Source: Thermoleophilum album
GTDB lineage: Bacteria > Actinomycetota > Thermoleophilia > Solirubrobacterales > Thermoleophilaceae
Assembly: GCF_028867705.1 (NCBI RefSeq)
Contig: NZ_CP066171.1
Coordinates: 496,001 to 560,000, forward strand
DNA: 64,000 nt
Direction of reading: 5' to 3'
A program made the translations under genes and the position numbers. This document shows positions 8,164 through 16,594 of this stretch, in pieces; position 1 is the first letter of the stretch; every line of letters starts with the position of its first letter. A model generated the notes under the pieces. The model was not told the origin of the DNA and did no database searches. It worked only from the letters and a program-made list of their open reading frames with translations.

Positions 8164-9363
8164 GTGTTCGCAGCAGGGATGCTTCTTTTCCACCCCCAGC
8201 CCCCGATTGCTTGCCCCCGCGGTCAGCGGCGCTCCCTCCGGGGCCGCGCGCCATGGTTGGTGGCGCTGACCGCGTCCCTCGTCTTGGCATCCGGCGCAGC
8301 GCCCGCGTCCGCCAAGCGCGCCGTTCCTGCCAATTTCATGGGCGTCTACTGGGGTAACCAAGCGGCCGAGGCGCCGCCGCCGATCCAGGACGCCCAGTGG
8401 CAGACGATGGCCGCGAGCGGCGTCGAGAGCGTGCGCACCGTTTTCAACTGGGCCGAGACTCAACCCCAGCGCAGTGAGGCACCGAACTGGAGCACGCTCG
8501 ACGCGCTCGTCTCCCGTGCCGCGCGCACCGGTCTCGATCTGCTGCCGGTGGTTTTCGGCACACCGAGCTGGGCGCGGATCGCCAAGCGGCCGGCAGCACC
8601 TCCCCGCGACCCGGCCGACCTCGCGCGCTTCATGCGCCTCCTCGTCCAGCGCTACGGCCCCGAGGGTCAGTTTTGGCGCGACCACCCCGACCTGCCGCGG
8701 CGCCCGATTCGCGCCTGGCAGATCTGGAACGAGCCGCACGCGTGGTGGGGCTGGGACGTCTCGCGCAGCCGCAAGGAGCGCAAGTACCGCTTCCCCGCGC
8801 ACTACGTGCGCGTGCTCCGCGCCGCCTACAAGGCGGTGAAGCAGGCGGACAAGGGGGCAAAGGTTGTTCTCGCCGGCTTGACCACCGACTCCTGGCGCTA
8901 CCTCGAGCAGATCTACCGCGCCGGCGGACGCGGCAGCTTCGACGTTGTCGCCAGCCAGACCTTCACCGGCAAGACTTCGAACCTGTACAAGACCCTGCGG
9001 TACCTGCGCCGCGTGATGCGCAAGTACCACGACCAGCGCAAGGGGCTTTGGATCACCGAGACCTCGTGGCCTGCGGCCCTCGGGCGTGCGAAGTTCCCGC
9101 GCGGGCAGCGACCTTTTGCCACGACCGATGCGGGGATGGCGCGGAAGGTCAAGGATCTCTTCGCGATGGCGCGCAAAGCTGCGCGCGACAAGAACGTACG
9201 CCTGGGGCGCGTGTACTGGTACGAGTGGGCCAGCCCTTACGCGAGCAAGAACTGGATCTTCGACTACGGCGGCCTGCTCCGCATCGGGCCGGGCTGGAGC
9301 TTCCAACCGATGCCGGCGCTTGCCGCCTACCGCGCAGCTGCACGCTCGCTCACCGGCCGCTAG
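8164..9363 (+). CDS. Exported glycoside-hydrolase-like protein (copy 1)
   Basis: A 399-residue protein with a signal segment at about 35-58 (ending near ASAKR) and a TIM-barrel glycoside hydrolase domain of the clan A type (GH5/GH39-like). The acid/base glutamate is in WQIWNEP, near 190, and the nucleophile is in LWITETSWPAA, near 300, so both catalytic residues are kept. It is the first of four related proteins in the window, sharing the phrase KRAVPxxFxGxYWG after the signal peptide with the next gene. Close to glycan assembly genes it may trim, release or proof-read exported polysaccharide; that role is inferred. Start is GTG 8164; ATG 8179 is an alternative. Confidence 0.75.
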   Translation: MFAAGMLLFHPQPPIACPRGQRRSLRGRAPWLVALTASLVLASGAAPASAKRAVPANFMGVYWGNQAAEAPPPIQDAQWQTMAASGVESVRTVFNWAETQPQRSEAPNWSTLDALVSRAARTGLDLLPVVFGTPSWARIAKRPAAPPRDPADLARFMRLLVQRYGPEGQFWRDHPDLPRRPIRAWQIWNEPHAWWGWDVSRSRKERKYRFPAHYVRVLRAAYKAVKQADKGAKVVLAGLTTDSWRYLEQIYRAGGRGSFDVVASQTFTGKTSNLYKTLRYLRRVMRKYHDQRKGLWITETSWPAALGRAKFPRGQRPFATTDAGMARKVKDLFAMARKAARDKNVRLGRVYWYEWASPYASKNWIFDYGGLLRIGPGWSFQPMPALAAYRAAARSLTGR

Positions 9364-9520
9364 GCGTACACGCGCTCGCCCTCTGCGAGGCGTATGGGGC
9401 GGCTTCGCCCGTTCTTCTCGCAGCGCTCCACTACTTCCCGCGTCCCGACGTGTTAGACGTACGGACGAGCGGGGGCTCAGGGAAATCTTGCGCGTTCGCA
9501 GGACACGGAGGGTGCGCCGC

Positions 9521-10756
9521 GTGAGCGGCGCCTACCGCGCGGCGTCAACCGTGGTGTCTGCGCCATGGGTGGCGGTGTGTGCCTGCGCGGCCACGCTCCT
9601 AGCCCTCGCCATCGCGCTCGCCGTCGCGCCTGGCAGCACCCTCGCCGCGAAGCGGGCGGTGCCGCGCACCTTTTTCGGGATGTACTGGGGCGACGGGATC
9701 GAGCGTGCGACACCTCGCGTCCAAGACGCCGCCTGGAACCTGATGAGCCGCTCGGGGGTCGAGACCGCTCGTGTGCTCTTCAACTGGTCGTTGATGCAGC
9801 CTGAGCGCGCCGGTGCGATCGACTTCACGGCGACCGACGCGGTCATGGCGCGCGCAGCGCGCACCGGCATCGAGATCCTGCCCGTCGTCATGTATGCGCC
9901 TGCGTGGGCGCGCAGCAGCGGCGAGATCGCTGCCCCACCGCGCGACAACGAGGCATACGCAGCGTTCCTGCAGGCGCTGATAGCGCGGTACGGCCGCTTC
10001 GGATCTTTCTGGCGCGACCATCCGCAGCTGCCGCGGCGCCCGATCCGCTACTGGCAGATCTGGAACGAGCCGACGCTCACCTTTCAGTGGGCAGCCCCGC
10101 CCGGCTCCGAGTACGCCTTCCCGGGGGGGTATGTGCGCCTGTTGCGCGTAGCGCACCGAGCGGTGCGCTCCGCCGACTCGTGGGCGCGTGTGGTGCTGGC
10201 CGGTCTCACTTTCAAGGCGTGGGAGGATCTTGCCCGGCTCTACCGCGCAGGGGCGCGCGGGCTTTTCGACGTCGTCGCTGTGCAGACCTACACCGGCCGG
10301 CCCGAGAACCTCGTCCTCGCGTTGCGGAAAGTGCGCACAGTCATGGCGCGCCATGGCGACGGCAATCTCGCGCTGTGGGTGACCGAAACGGGCTGGCCGG
10401 CCGCGCGCGGGCGCGTGCCCGTGCCGAGCTACCAGCGTCCGTTCGTCACCGACGACCGTCGCGCGCCAGCGATCGTCGCTCGCGTTCACACCTTGCTCGC
10501 GCGCGCCGCCCGCGATCGCACGGTGCGCGTAGGGCGCGTCTACTGGTATTCGTGGGTGAGTCGCTTCAGCGATCCCGAGAACGTCTTCGACTACGCAGGC
10601 TTGCTGGCCTGGAACCCTCCAGCATCGTTCGTCCGCAAGCCGGTGTGGCGGGCTTACGTGCGTCTTGTTCGCAAGCTGACGGGCTGCGTACGCAACACCG
10701 ATGGCAGCTGCCGTCGCGCGCGCACCGCTCGTCGCGGTCGCGCACGTAGCCGCTAG
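9521..10756 (+). CDS. Exported glycoside-hydrolase-like protein (copy 2)
   Basis: Tandem paralogue of the preceding gene, 411 residues. A signal-like segment at about 12-38 leads to AKRAVPRTFFGMYWG, then a TIM-barrel glycosidase-like domain with WQIWNEP (acid/base Glu) and LWVTETGWPAA (nucleophile Glu). The start is GTG 9521, set by GGAGGG at 9507-9512; a GTG at 9512 is also in frame. The end is Arg-rich (RRARTARRGRARSR), perhaps for binding an acidic polymer. Its stop overlaps the stop of the convergent flippase gene by four bases. The substrate is unknown. Confidence 0.74.
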   Translation: MSGAYRAASTVVSAPWVAVCACAATLLALAIALAVAPGSTLAAKRAVPRTFFGMYWGDGIERATPRVQDAAWNLMSRSGVETARVLFNWSLMQPERAGAIDFTATDAVMARAARTGIEILPVVMYAPAWARSSGEIAAPPRDNEAYAAFLQALIARYGRFGSFWRDHPQLPRRPIRYWQIWNEPTLTFQWAAPPGSEYAFPGGYVRLLRVAHRAVRSADSWARVVLAGLTFKAWEDLARLYRAGARGLFDVVAVQTYTGRPENLVLALRKVRTVMARHGDGNLALWVTETGWPAARGRVPVPSYQRPFVTDDRRAPAIVARVHTLLARAARDRTVRVGRVYWYSWVSRFSDPENVFDYAGLLAWNPPASFVRKPVWRAYVRLVRKLTGCVRNTDGSCRRARTARRGRARSR

Positions 10757-12129
10757 CGCGGGCGACCGTGCGCGGGTTTACGGGCCCGCGCAGACGGGCT
10801 CTCCGCCCCTGGCTTTGGGGGAGAGACGCCGCCACCGACCGTCGCCGGCGCTACGCGGCGATAGGCGGCCAGCAGAGCGAGGAAAACGACTGCATACGAG
10901 ACGCTCGAAACGATCGCAGCCGCGGTCGTACCGCCTGCTGGCACGAACAGCGCGAGCCCGCCGACCATCACGATCGCCCCGACGCCATAACCGAACGTCG
11001 CGGTGAACGGCCTTCCAGCCCCTGCGAGCCCGGACGCGACCACCGAAGCGGCCGCGAACAGCACGGCGCCGGGAACGAGCAGGCGCAGCGGATCGATCGC
11101 CGCCCGAAACTGCGCGCCGTAGACGAGTCCCAAGAGCGGCTCGCCCGCGATCGCCAGAACCGCACCAAGCGCCCCGCACACCGCGATCGTGCCCAACGTT
11201 CCAATCAGGACCTTGCGTCGTGAACGCTCGGCGGTGTCACTCGCCGCCACGGGCAGGACGATGGCTGCGAACGTGCTCGCAAGCTGGTAGACGATCAGCG
11301 ACACGTTCGTCGCGACCGAGTAGAGACCCACCGCTCCAGCGCTCGCGAAAGCTGGCAGCACCGCGACGTCGAGTCGGGCATTCACGCTCGCAGCGACTGT
11401 CGACCCCTGGGCGCGGACACCGAACCAGAGCGAGCGGCGGACAAGGCCGAGATCGGGACGAGCGATTCCCAACCGCCGCCCGCCGCGCGCGATCCCGAAC
11501 GCAGCGACGATCGCCGTCGCGACGGCTAGCGACGCGAGCGCGCCCGCGACGGTGAAAGCGCCGAGGCTCCAAAGAAGGACATAGCCGAGCGCGGTCAAGG
11601 TCGGTTGGCCGAGTCGCACCAGGTTGAAACCCAAGTAGTCGTTGCGGGCGAGCAGCACGCCGTACGACAGCTCCAGCGCGACGATCAGCACGACCGCGAG
11701 CGCGAACCAGCGGCCGATTGCGACCGCGCTCGGCTCGCCCGCGAAAATCAGCGGCAACAGGAGCTCGGCACAAGCGACGCCGAGGAGGGCGAAAGGCGCG
11801 AGCGCGATCGCCCAACCGCCCAGCAGGCGCGCTGCGAGCGGCGGTTCGCGGACCGCGAAATAGGCGAGGCTTTGCGCCACGCCGGCGGCGAACACGAACC
11901 CGCACAGCTGCACCCCGGACGCGAGGGCCACGACGATGCCGCGACCTTCCGGTCCGAGCAGACGGGCGGTCATGACGCCCGTGACGAGGTTGGCCAGGAG
12001 GCCGCCAGCGGCGAACACGTAGGTGACGAAGCCGGCGCGTGCGAACTCTCCGCTCGTCAAGCGGCGGACTGTCGACCGCAGCGCCGGAGCGCTGCGCGCA
12101 CGCCTGTCGGCACGGTCGTGTAGCTGCAC
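10753..12129 (-). CDS. Wzx-type lipid-linked oligosaccharide flippase (first of three)
   Basis: Polytopic membrane protein of 458 residues with 12 or more hydrophobic helices, typical of the MOP-superfamily oligosaccharide flippases. The helix 1 phrase GGLLANLVTGVMTARLLGPE is the characteristic start of the family. It would move undecaprenyl-diphosphate-linked repeat units across the membrane for Wzy-type polymerisation. The 5' end is back-to-back with the next gene on the plus strand; start is GTG 12129, though a later start is possible because the first 25 residues are basic and not conserved-looking. It converges on a glycosidase-like gene with overlapping stops. Confidence 0.85.
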   Translation of the reverse strand: MQLHDRADRRARSAPALRSTVRRLTSGEFARAGFVTYVFAAGGLLANLVTGVMTARLLGPEGRGIVVALASGVQLCGFVFAAGVAQSLAYFAVREPPLAARLLGGWAIALAPFALLGVACAELLLPLIFAGEPSAVAIGRWFALAVVLIVALELSYGVLLARNDYLGFNLVRLGQPTLTALGYVLLWSLGAFTVAGALASLAVATAIVAAFGIARGGRRLGIARPDLGLVRRSLWFGVRAQGSTVAASVNARLDVAVLPAFASAGAVGLYSVATNVSLIVYQLASTFAAIVLPVAASDTAERSRRKVLIGTLGTIAVCGALGAVLAIAGEPLLGLVYGAQFRAAIDPLRLLVPGAVLFAAASVVASGLAGAGRPFTATFGYGVGAIVMVGGLALFVPAGGTTAAAIVSSVSYAVVFLALLAAYRRVAPATVGGGVSPPKPGAESPSARARKPAHGRPR

Positions 12130-12300
12130 GTGCGGTACGCCGAGGAAGTCGCTCGGGGGCTGGCAGAACCCTACGACCTGCCGCGGCTCCGCGCCCGGGT
12201 CTTGCGCTCTCGGGCCGGTCGACCATCGACGAAACGTCCACCACCGCCGTCGAGCCTGCGGGTGCCGTTCCGGAGCGCCGACTCCGAACGCGTGCAGGGG

Positions 12301-13677
12301 ATGAGGCGTCCAGCGCGAGTCGTCCTTGCGCGCGGTCGCTGGCGATCCTGGCGCCTAGTGGCGGCGGCGACGATCGCCGCCGTTGCGATCGCTGCGGGGA
12401 AGGCGGGGATCGAGTCGACGGCCGGCGCCGCCAGTGCGCGCGCAGGCGATGATCGCCTCGCTGCCAGGGTGCCGGTGCCCGCCGCCGGCGCTGAGCGTTT
12501 TCTCGATTCGGTGGGAGTCGTCACCCACCTCGCCTACTTCGACACGACGTACGCGCGCTGGGCCGAACTCGTCGAGCGCCTACGCGAGCTCGGGGTGCGC
12601 CACCTACGCGACGAGGCGTACGCCAACCCATCCCCCTCTTGGGACGGCTGGAACGCCCGCTACCGTGCGGCCGTCGCCCGGGCACGGCGGGCTGGCATGC
12701 GCTTTCTCTTCATCCTCGGCAAGCCTGGCATGAACCCGGGCGGAGGTGCGCGCCAGCTGATCGCAGCGGTGGCGGGACCGCTGCGGGCTGCGACCGAAGC
12801 CGTCGAGGCGCCGAACGAGCTCGACCATTTCGACGGCACGCGCGGGTGGCAGAACCGCCTGTACCGCTACACGCTCGAACTCGCTCGCCGCAAGCGCGCC
12901 CACAACGTTCTGGCGCGAGTGCCGCTCGTCGGACCCTCCTTCGCTCGCTGGGAGTCGCCGTCGACCGTCGGCGCGCTCTCACGCCACATCGACATCTGCA
13001 ACATCCATCCGTACCCGGGCGGCCGGGTGCCCACGCCGGCGCGGATCGCGCTCGAGATCGCCCGTATGCGGCCCGTGTGCGGTGGCGTGCGGCGGGTCTG
13101 GGCGACCGAGGCCGGATACCACAACGCGCTCGCTGCGCGTGGCGCGAGCCAGCCCGCGGTCAGCGAGGAGCAAGCGGCAGCGTTCCTTCCCGCTCTGCTG
13201 CTCGAGCACTTCCGCTCGGGCATCGAACGCACCTACATCTACGAGCTGGTCGACCAGCTGCCCGAGCCTGGCCGGCGCGACCCCGAGCTCCACTACGGCC
13301 TGTTGCGCTCCGACCTCAGTCGCAAGCCGGCGTTCGTAGCGGTCCGAAACCTGCTCCGCACGGTCGCGCGGGCGGCGAGAGCGCGCTCCCTCCCTGTGCG
13401 GAAGGCTGCGATCCGCGCCGATCCCGGCGTACGTGCTCTATTGATCGTCCCGCGCGGCCGCGGGCGATCGCTGCTGGCGTTGTGGCGCTCTGCGCCCTAC
13501 TACCCACGCGCCGTGAGCACCGTGACCGTCCAGCTGCAAGGAGCGAGCGGGACGGCGAGCGTAGTCGATCCACGCGAGAGCACCACGGGCCGGCCGGTGG
13601 CGACCAGGGACGGTCGACTCGTTGTCGAGGTCGGGGACCACCCGCTGCTGGTGGTTGCCCCGGGTGCGGGCGGTTAA
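12301..13677 (+). CDS. Membrane-anchored or exported glycoside-hydrolase-like protein (copy 3, divergent)
   Basis: A 458-residue protein with an N-terminal signal-anchor at about 17-34 and a TIM-barrel glycosidase-like domain. The likely catalytic glutamates are in AVEAPNELDHF and VWATEAGY, so the usual NEP becomes NEL. A C-terminal beta domain of roughly 100 residues (LLALWRSAPYYPRAVSTVTV) follows. I chose ATG 12301 because the open frame upstream to 12130 looks non-coding and basic. It heads a plus-strand group with a GT4 glycosyltransferase, an O-antigen ligase and a Wzc-like protein, so a role in processing that polymer is plausible. The substrate is unknown. Confidence 0.68.
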   Translation: MRRPARVVLARGRWRSWRLVAAATIAAVAIAAGKAGIESTAGAASARAGDDRLAARVPVPAAGAERFLDSVGVVTHLAYFDTTYARWAELVERLRELGVRHLRDEAYANPSPSWDGWNARYRAAVARARRAGMRFLFILGKPGMNPGGGARQLIAAVAGPLRAATEAVEAPNELDHFDGTRGWQNRLYRYTLELARRKRAHNVLARVPLVGPSFARWESPSTVGALSRHIDICNIHPYPGGRVPTPARIALEIARMRPVCGGVRRVWATEAGYHNALAARGASQPAVSEEQAAAFLPALLLEHFRSGIERTYIYELVDQLPEPGRRDPELHYGLLRSDLSRKPAFVAVRNLLRTVARAARARSLPVRKAAIRADPGVRALLIVPRGRGRSLLALWRSAPYYPRAVSTVTVQLQGASGTASVVDPRESTTGRPVATRDGRLVVEVGDHPLLVVAPGAGG

Positions 13678-13743
13678 GGTGGGGCGTAAGCCCCCTGTCG
13701 CAGGCGTCACGCACCTCCTTGGCGCTGGTCGACCACGGCGTCC

Positions 13744-14925
13744 GTGCGAGTTCTCCTTGTCAACCACACGGCGCGTACGAGCGGTGCAGAGCGCGCTCTC
13801 CTCGACCTCGTCGAATGTCTTGGCGAGCGCTGCGAGCTGTTCGCCGCCGTGCCACCCGGTCGGCTCGCTGGTGCGCTGCGCGAGCGCGGCGTAGAGGTCG
13901 CGCCAATCGTGCCCTTCGAGGCGAGTCTGCGCTTCGACCCGGCGCGCACCCCGCTCGGGCTGCTGTCTCTGGCGCGCGCGCAGCTAGCGATCGCTGGCCA
14001 GGTCGGGCGTGTGCGTCCCGCTGTCGTCTTCGCTAACACACCACGCGCCGGCCTCATGGCGCTACTTGCGCGGCGCTTGCAAGGCGTCCCGCTCGTCGTG
14101 CGGGTGCACGACAACCTTCCCGCACGCGGCGCAGGACGGCTCGTCGCACGGCTGCTAGCCGGTGCGGTCGATGCTGTCAGCTGCGTCTCGCACGACACGC
14201 TCGCCCGCTTTAGGGAGGCTGCGGGCGGCCACGCGCGAGCCCAACTGGGGGCGATCCACAACGGCATCGACCTCGGCCGCTTCCGTCCCGATCCCGATGG
14301 GGCGGCGCGCGTGCGACGCGAACTGGAGCTCACTGCCGACGCCCCGCTGCTGGTCCAGGTCGCGCAGATAACTCCGTGGAAAGGCCAGGACATCGCTGTT
14401 CGCACGCTCGCCGGGCTGCGCGCACGCGGCATGCCAGCGACGCTGGCGCTAGTGGGCGACGTTGCGTTCTCGGGTGCCAGCGTTCGCTACGACAACCGCT
14501 CCTTCGCCCGCGAACTGCGTCGGCTCGCGTGCACGCTCGGTGTCGCCGATCACGTGCGCTTTGTCGGCGAACGCGCCGATGTGCCAGCCTGGCTGACGGC
14601 CGCCGATCTCGTTCTGGTCCCCTCCTGGTGCGAACCGTTCGGTCTGGTTACGGTGGAAAGCATGGCGTGCGCAACCCCGCCCCTCGTGTCGCGAGAAGGC
14701 GCCGGCCCCGAGCTCGTCGCCGACGGCGATAGCGGAGTCCTCCTGCCGCCCCGCGATCCGACCGCGTGGGTGGCTGCGGCCGAAACCCTTCTCCGCGATC
14801 GCGAGCTCCGGTTGCGCATCGGTGAGCGCGCCCGGGTGGCGGCCGAGCGCTTCGACCGGCGGCGCTACGCCGACGCGATCGGTCGCCTGCTTCGGGAGGT
14901 CGCTGCGCGGGAGGTGGGCACGTGA
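13744..14925 (+). CDS. GT4-family glycosyltransferase
   Basis: Cytoplasmic retaining glycosyltransferase (GT-B fold, GT4), 393 residues. The N-terminal acceptor domain begins MRVLLVNHTARTSGAERALL; the C-terminal nucleotide-sugar domain contains the E-x7-E motif in CEPFGLVTVE (Glu at about 297 and 305) and SREGAGPELV. It adds a sugar from a nucleotide donor to a lipid-linked glycan; which sugar is unknown. It overlaps the next gene, an O-antigen ligase, by four bases (GTGA), so the two are translationally coupled. Start is GTG 13744. Confidence 0.9.
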   Translation: MRVLLVNHTARTSGAERALLDLVECLGERCELFAAVPPGRLAGALRERGVEVAPIVPFEASLRFDPARTPLGLLSLARAQLAIAGQVGRVRPAVVFANTPRAGLMALLARRLQGVPLVVRVHDNLPARGAGRLVARLLAGAVDAVSCVSHDTLARFREAAGGHARAQLGAIHNGIDLGRFRPDPDGAARVRRELELTADAPLLVQVAQITPWKGQDIAVRTLAGLRARGMPATLALVGDVAFSGASVRYDNRSFARELRRLACTLGVADHVRFVGERADVPAWLTAADLVLVPSWCEPFGLVTVESMACATPPLVSREGAGPELVADGDSGVLLPPRDPTAWVAAAETLLRDRELRLRIGERARVAAERFDRRRYADAIGRLLREVAAREVGT

Positions 14926-16517
14926 ACTTCAGCGTCGTCGGCGACCAGCTGAGGGCGATGTCGCGACGGATCCACGAGTTCGGTGCAGCTCTTACCGACT
15001 CCTGGTCGGCGCTCGCCGGCAGCGTCTCCGAGCGGCGGTTCGTCGTCTTCGTGGTGCTGCCGCTCGCCGTCGCGCTCGCCGTCAGCGTTCCCCTGCTTCC
15101 CCAGTTGGGGCTGGCGGCGGCGCTGCTGGTCGCCGTGCTCGCGGTGTACATCGGCGACCGGCGCTGGGGGGTGGCGGTTCTGCTCGCGCTGTGGTTTGTC
15201 GTACCGGGTGTGCGTCGCGTGCTCGGCTACGTAACCGAGCAAGTCGCCAACGATCCGCTGTCGCTCCTTCCCTTCGCGGCAACCGCGGGCGCGGCGCTGG
15301 TCGAGCTGGCACGCGCCAGCGTTCCGCGCAGCGCACTTCTGGCGGCCGCCGCCGTCGCGGCCGGTTTCGCCTTCGGGCTGCCGCTCGGTTTCGCCGCGGC
15401 ACCGCTGCCGGCGATGTTCGCTTTCGGCGCTTACGTTGCCGGGCTAGCCGGGGCGATCGTCATCGGCGGGACGCTCGGCCGCGACGGCGCCACACGGGTG
15501 CTCTTCCGCGCGATCGTCGTGCTGGCGCCGCTGCTCGCGCTGTACGCGCTATGGCAGCGCCTGTTTGGTCTTCCCGCATGGGATCAGGAGTGGCTCGACG
15601 TCAGCGATTTCTGGAGCGTCATCGTCGAGGGACAGGGCGCGCTGCGAGTTTTCTCGACAGCGAACAGTCCGGGGACGCTGGCGCCGCTGCTCGCTGCCGG
15701 CCTGCTCGCCGCGCTGGCTTTGCGGCGCCGGCCGGCGGTGGCGATTCCTCTCGCGCTTTTGTGTGGCCTGGCGCTCGGGCTCACCTACGTGCGCTCGGCC
15801 TGGATCGCGCTGGCGGCCGCGGCGCTCGTATACATCGTCGTCTCGCGCGGCCGTGTGCTGCCAGCGGTGGCGGCGTTCCTGGTGATCGCGGTCGCGACGG
15901 TGGCGGTGCTCGCACCGGTAGCGCCGGCGGCGCGCGAAGTTGTGCAGCGCGCACGGACGATCGCGCAAGCCTCGAGCGATCGTTCGGTGAACGAACGTCG
16001 TCAGCTCCTCGCCGAGCAGCTCCCCGCGTCACTCACGAGACCCCTCGGGCACGGCGTCGGTAGCGCTGGCGAACCTTCCCGCCTTCGCGGCGAGACGCCG
16101 CTGAGGGCGCCCGACAACGGCTATCTGTCGCTTCTGTACCAGCTCGGTCCGGCGGGTTTCCTGCTCGTGGCGATGGCTCTGTTCGCCGCAGTCGGCGCGG
16201 CTGTGCGCCTCGCCGTCGAGGCACCGGCGGAAGCGCGCGCCACGCCCATCGTGGCCGGTGCGCGCGCGACGCGAACCGGGCGGGACGCGAGCGCCAGCGA
16301 CGTGCGTGAGCTCCGCACCTGGGCCCTTGCCCTCCTCGCCTTCTACGCCGTCCAGCTGACAGCGCAAGACACCTTCTACGGCGCTCACGGCGTCGTTCTC
16401 GGACTGCTCTGCGGCGCCGCTCTGGTCAGCGTGCCGGCGGGCGTAGACGCGAGCGCACGCCGCCCGGTCTCCTCGCACCGGCGCCTGCCACTGGCCGTGC
16501 GCGCGACGCTGCGGTAG
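14922..16517 (+). CDS. O-antigen ligase / Wzy-type polymerase membrane protein (first of three)
   Basis: Polytopic membrane protein of 531 residues with about 11-12 helices. It carries the large external loop and the phrase NERRQLLAEQLPAS..GHGVGSAGEPSRL, followed by DNGYLSLLYQLG, which is characteristic of the O-antigen ligase/polymerase family (Wzy_C, PF04932). It either polymerises flipped repeat units or transfers glycan to an acceptor. Position between a GT4 enzyme and a Wzc-like co-polymerase favours a polymerase. Ligase and polymerase activity cannot be separated by sequence. Confidence 0.82.
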   Translation: MNFSVVGDQLRAMSRRIHEFGAALTDSWSALAGSVSERRFVVFVVLPLAVALAVSVPLLPQLGLAAALLVAVLAVYIGDRRWGVAVLLALWFVVPGVRRVLGYVTEQVANDPLSLLPFAATAGAALVELARASVPRSALLAAAAVAAGFAFGLPLGFAAAPLPAMFAFGAYVAGLAGAIVIGGTLGRDGATRVLFRAIVVLAPLLALYALWQRLFGLPAWDQEWLDVSDFWSVIVEGQGALRVFSTANSPGTLAPLLAAGLLAALALRRRPAVAIPLALLCGLALGLTYVRSAWIALAAAALVYIVVSRGRVLPAVAAFLVIAVATVAVLAPVAPAAREVVQRARTIAQASSDRSVNERRQLLAEQLPASLTRPLGHGVGSAGEPSRLRGETPLRAPDNGYLSLLYQLGPAGFLLVAMALFAAVGAAVRLAVEAPAEARATPIVAGARATRTGRDASASDVRELRTWALALLAFYAVQLTAQDTFYGAHGVVLGLLCGAALVSVPAGVDASARRPVSSHRRLPLAVRATLR

Positions 16518-16594
16518 CTTGAAGGCGAAGCTGTGAGGAGCTGGTCGGGCATGGTGGCGCCGGCCAGCGCAAGTCGACCTACCCCTAGCCCCCC

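Noticed and set aside
12639-14036. Plus-strand open frame of 465 codons
   Set aside because: It is out of frame with the glycosidase-like and GT4 genes it covers, and its composition is dominated by Arg, Ala and Pro.
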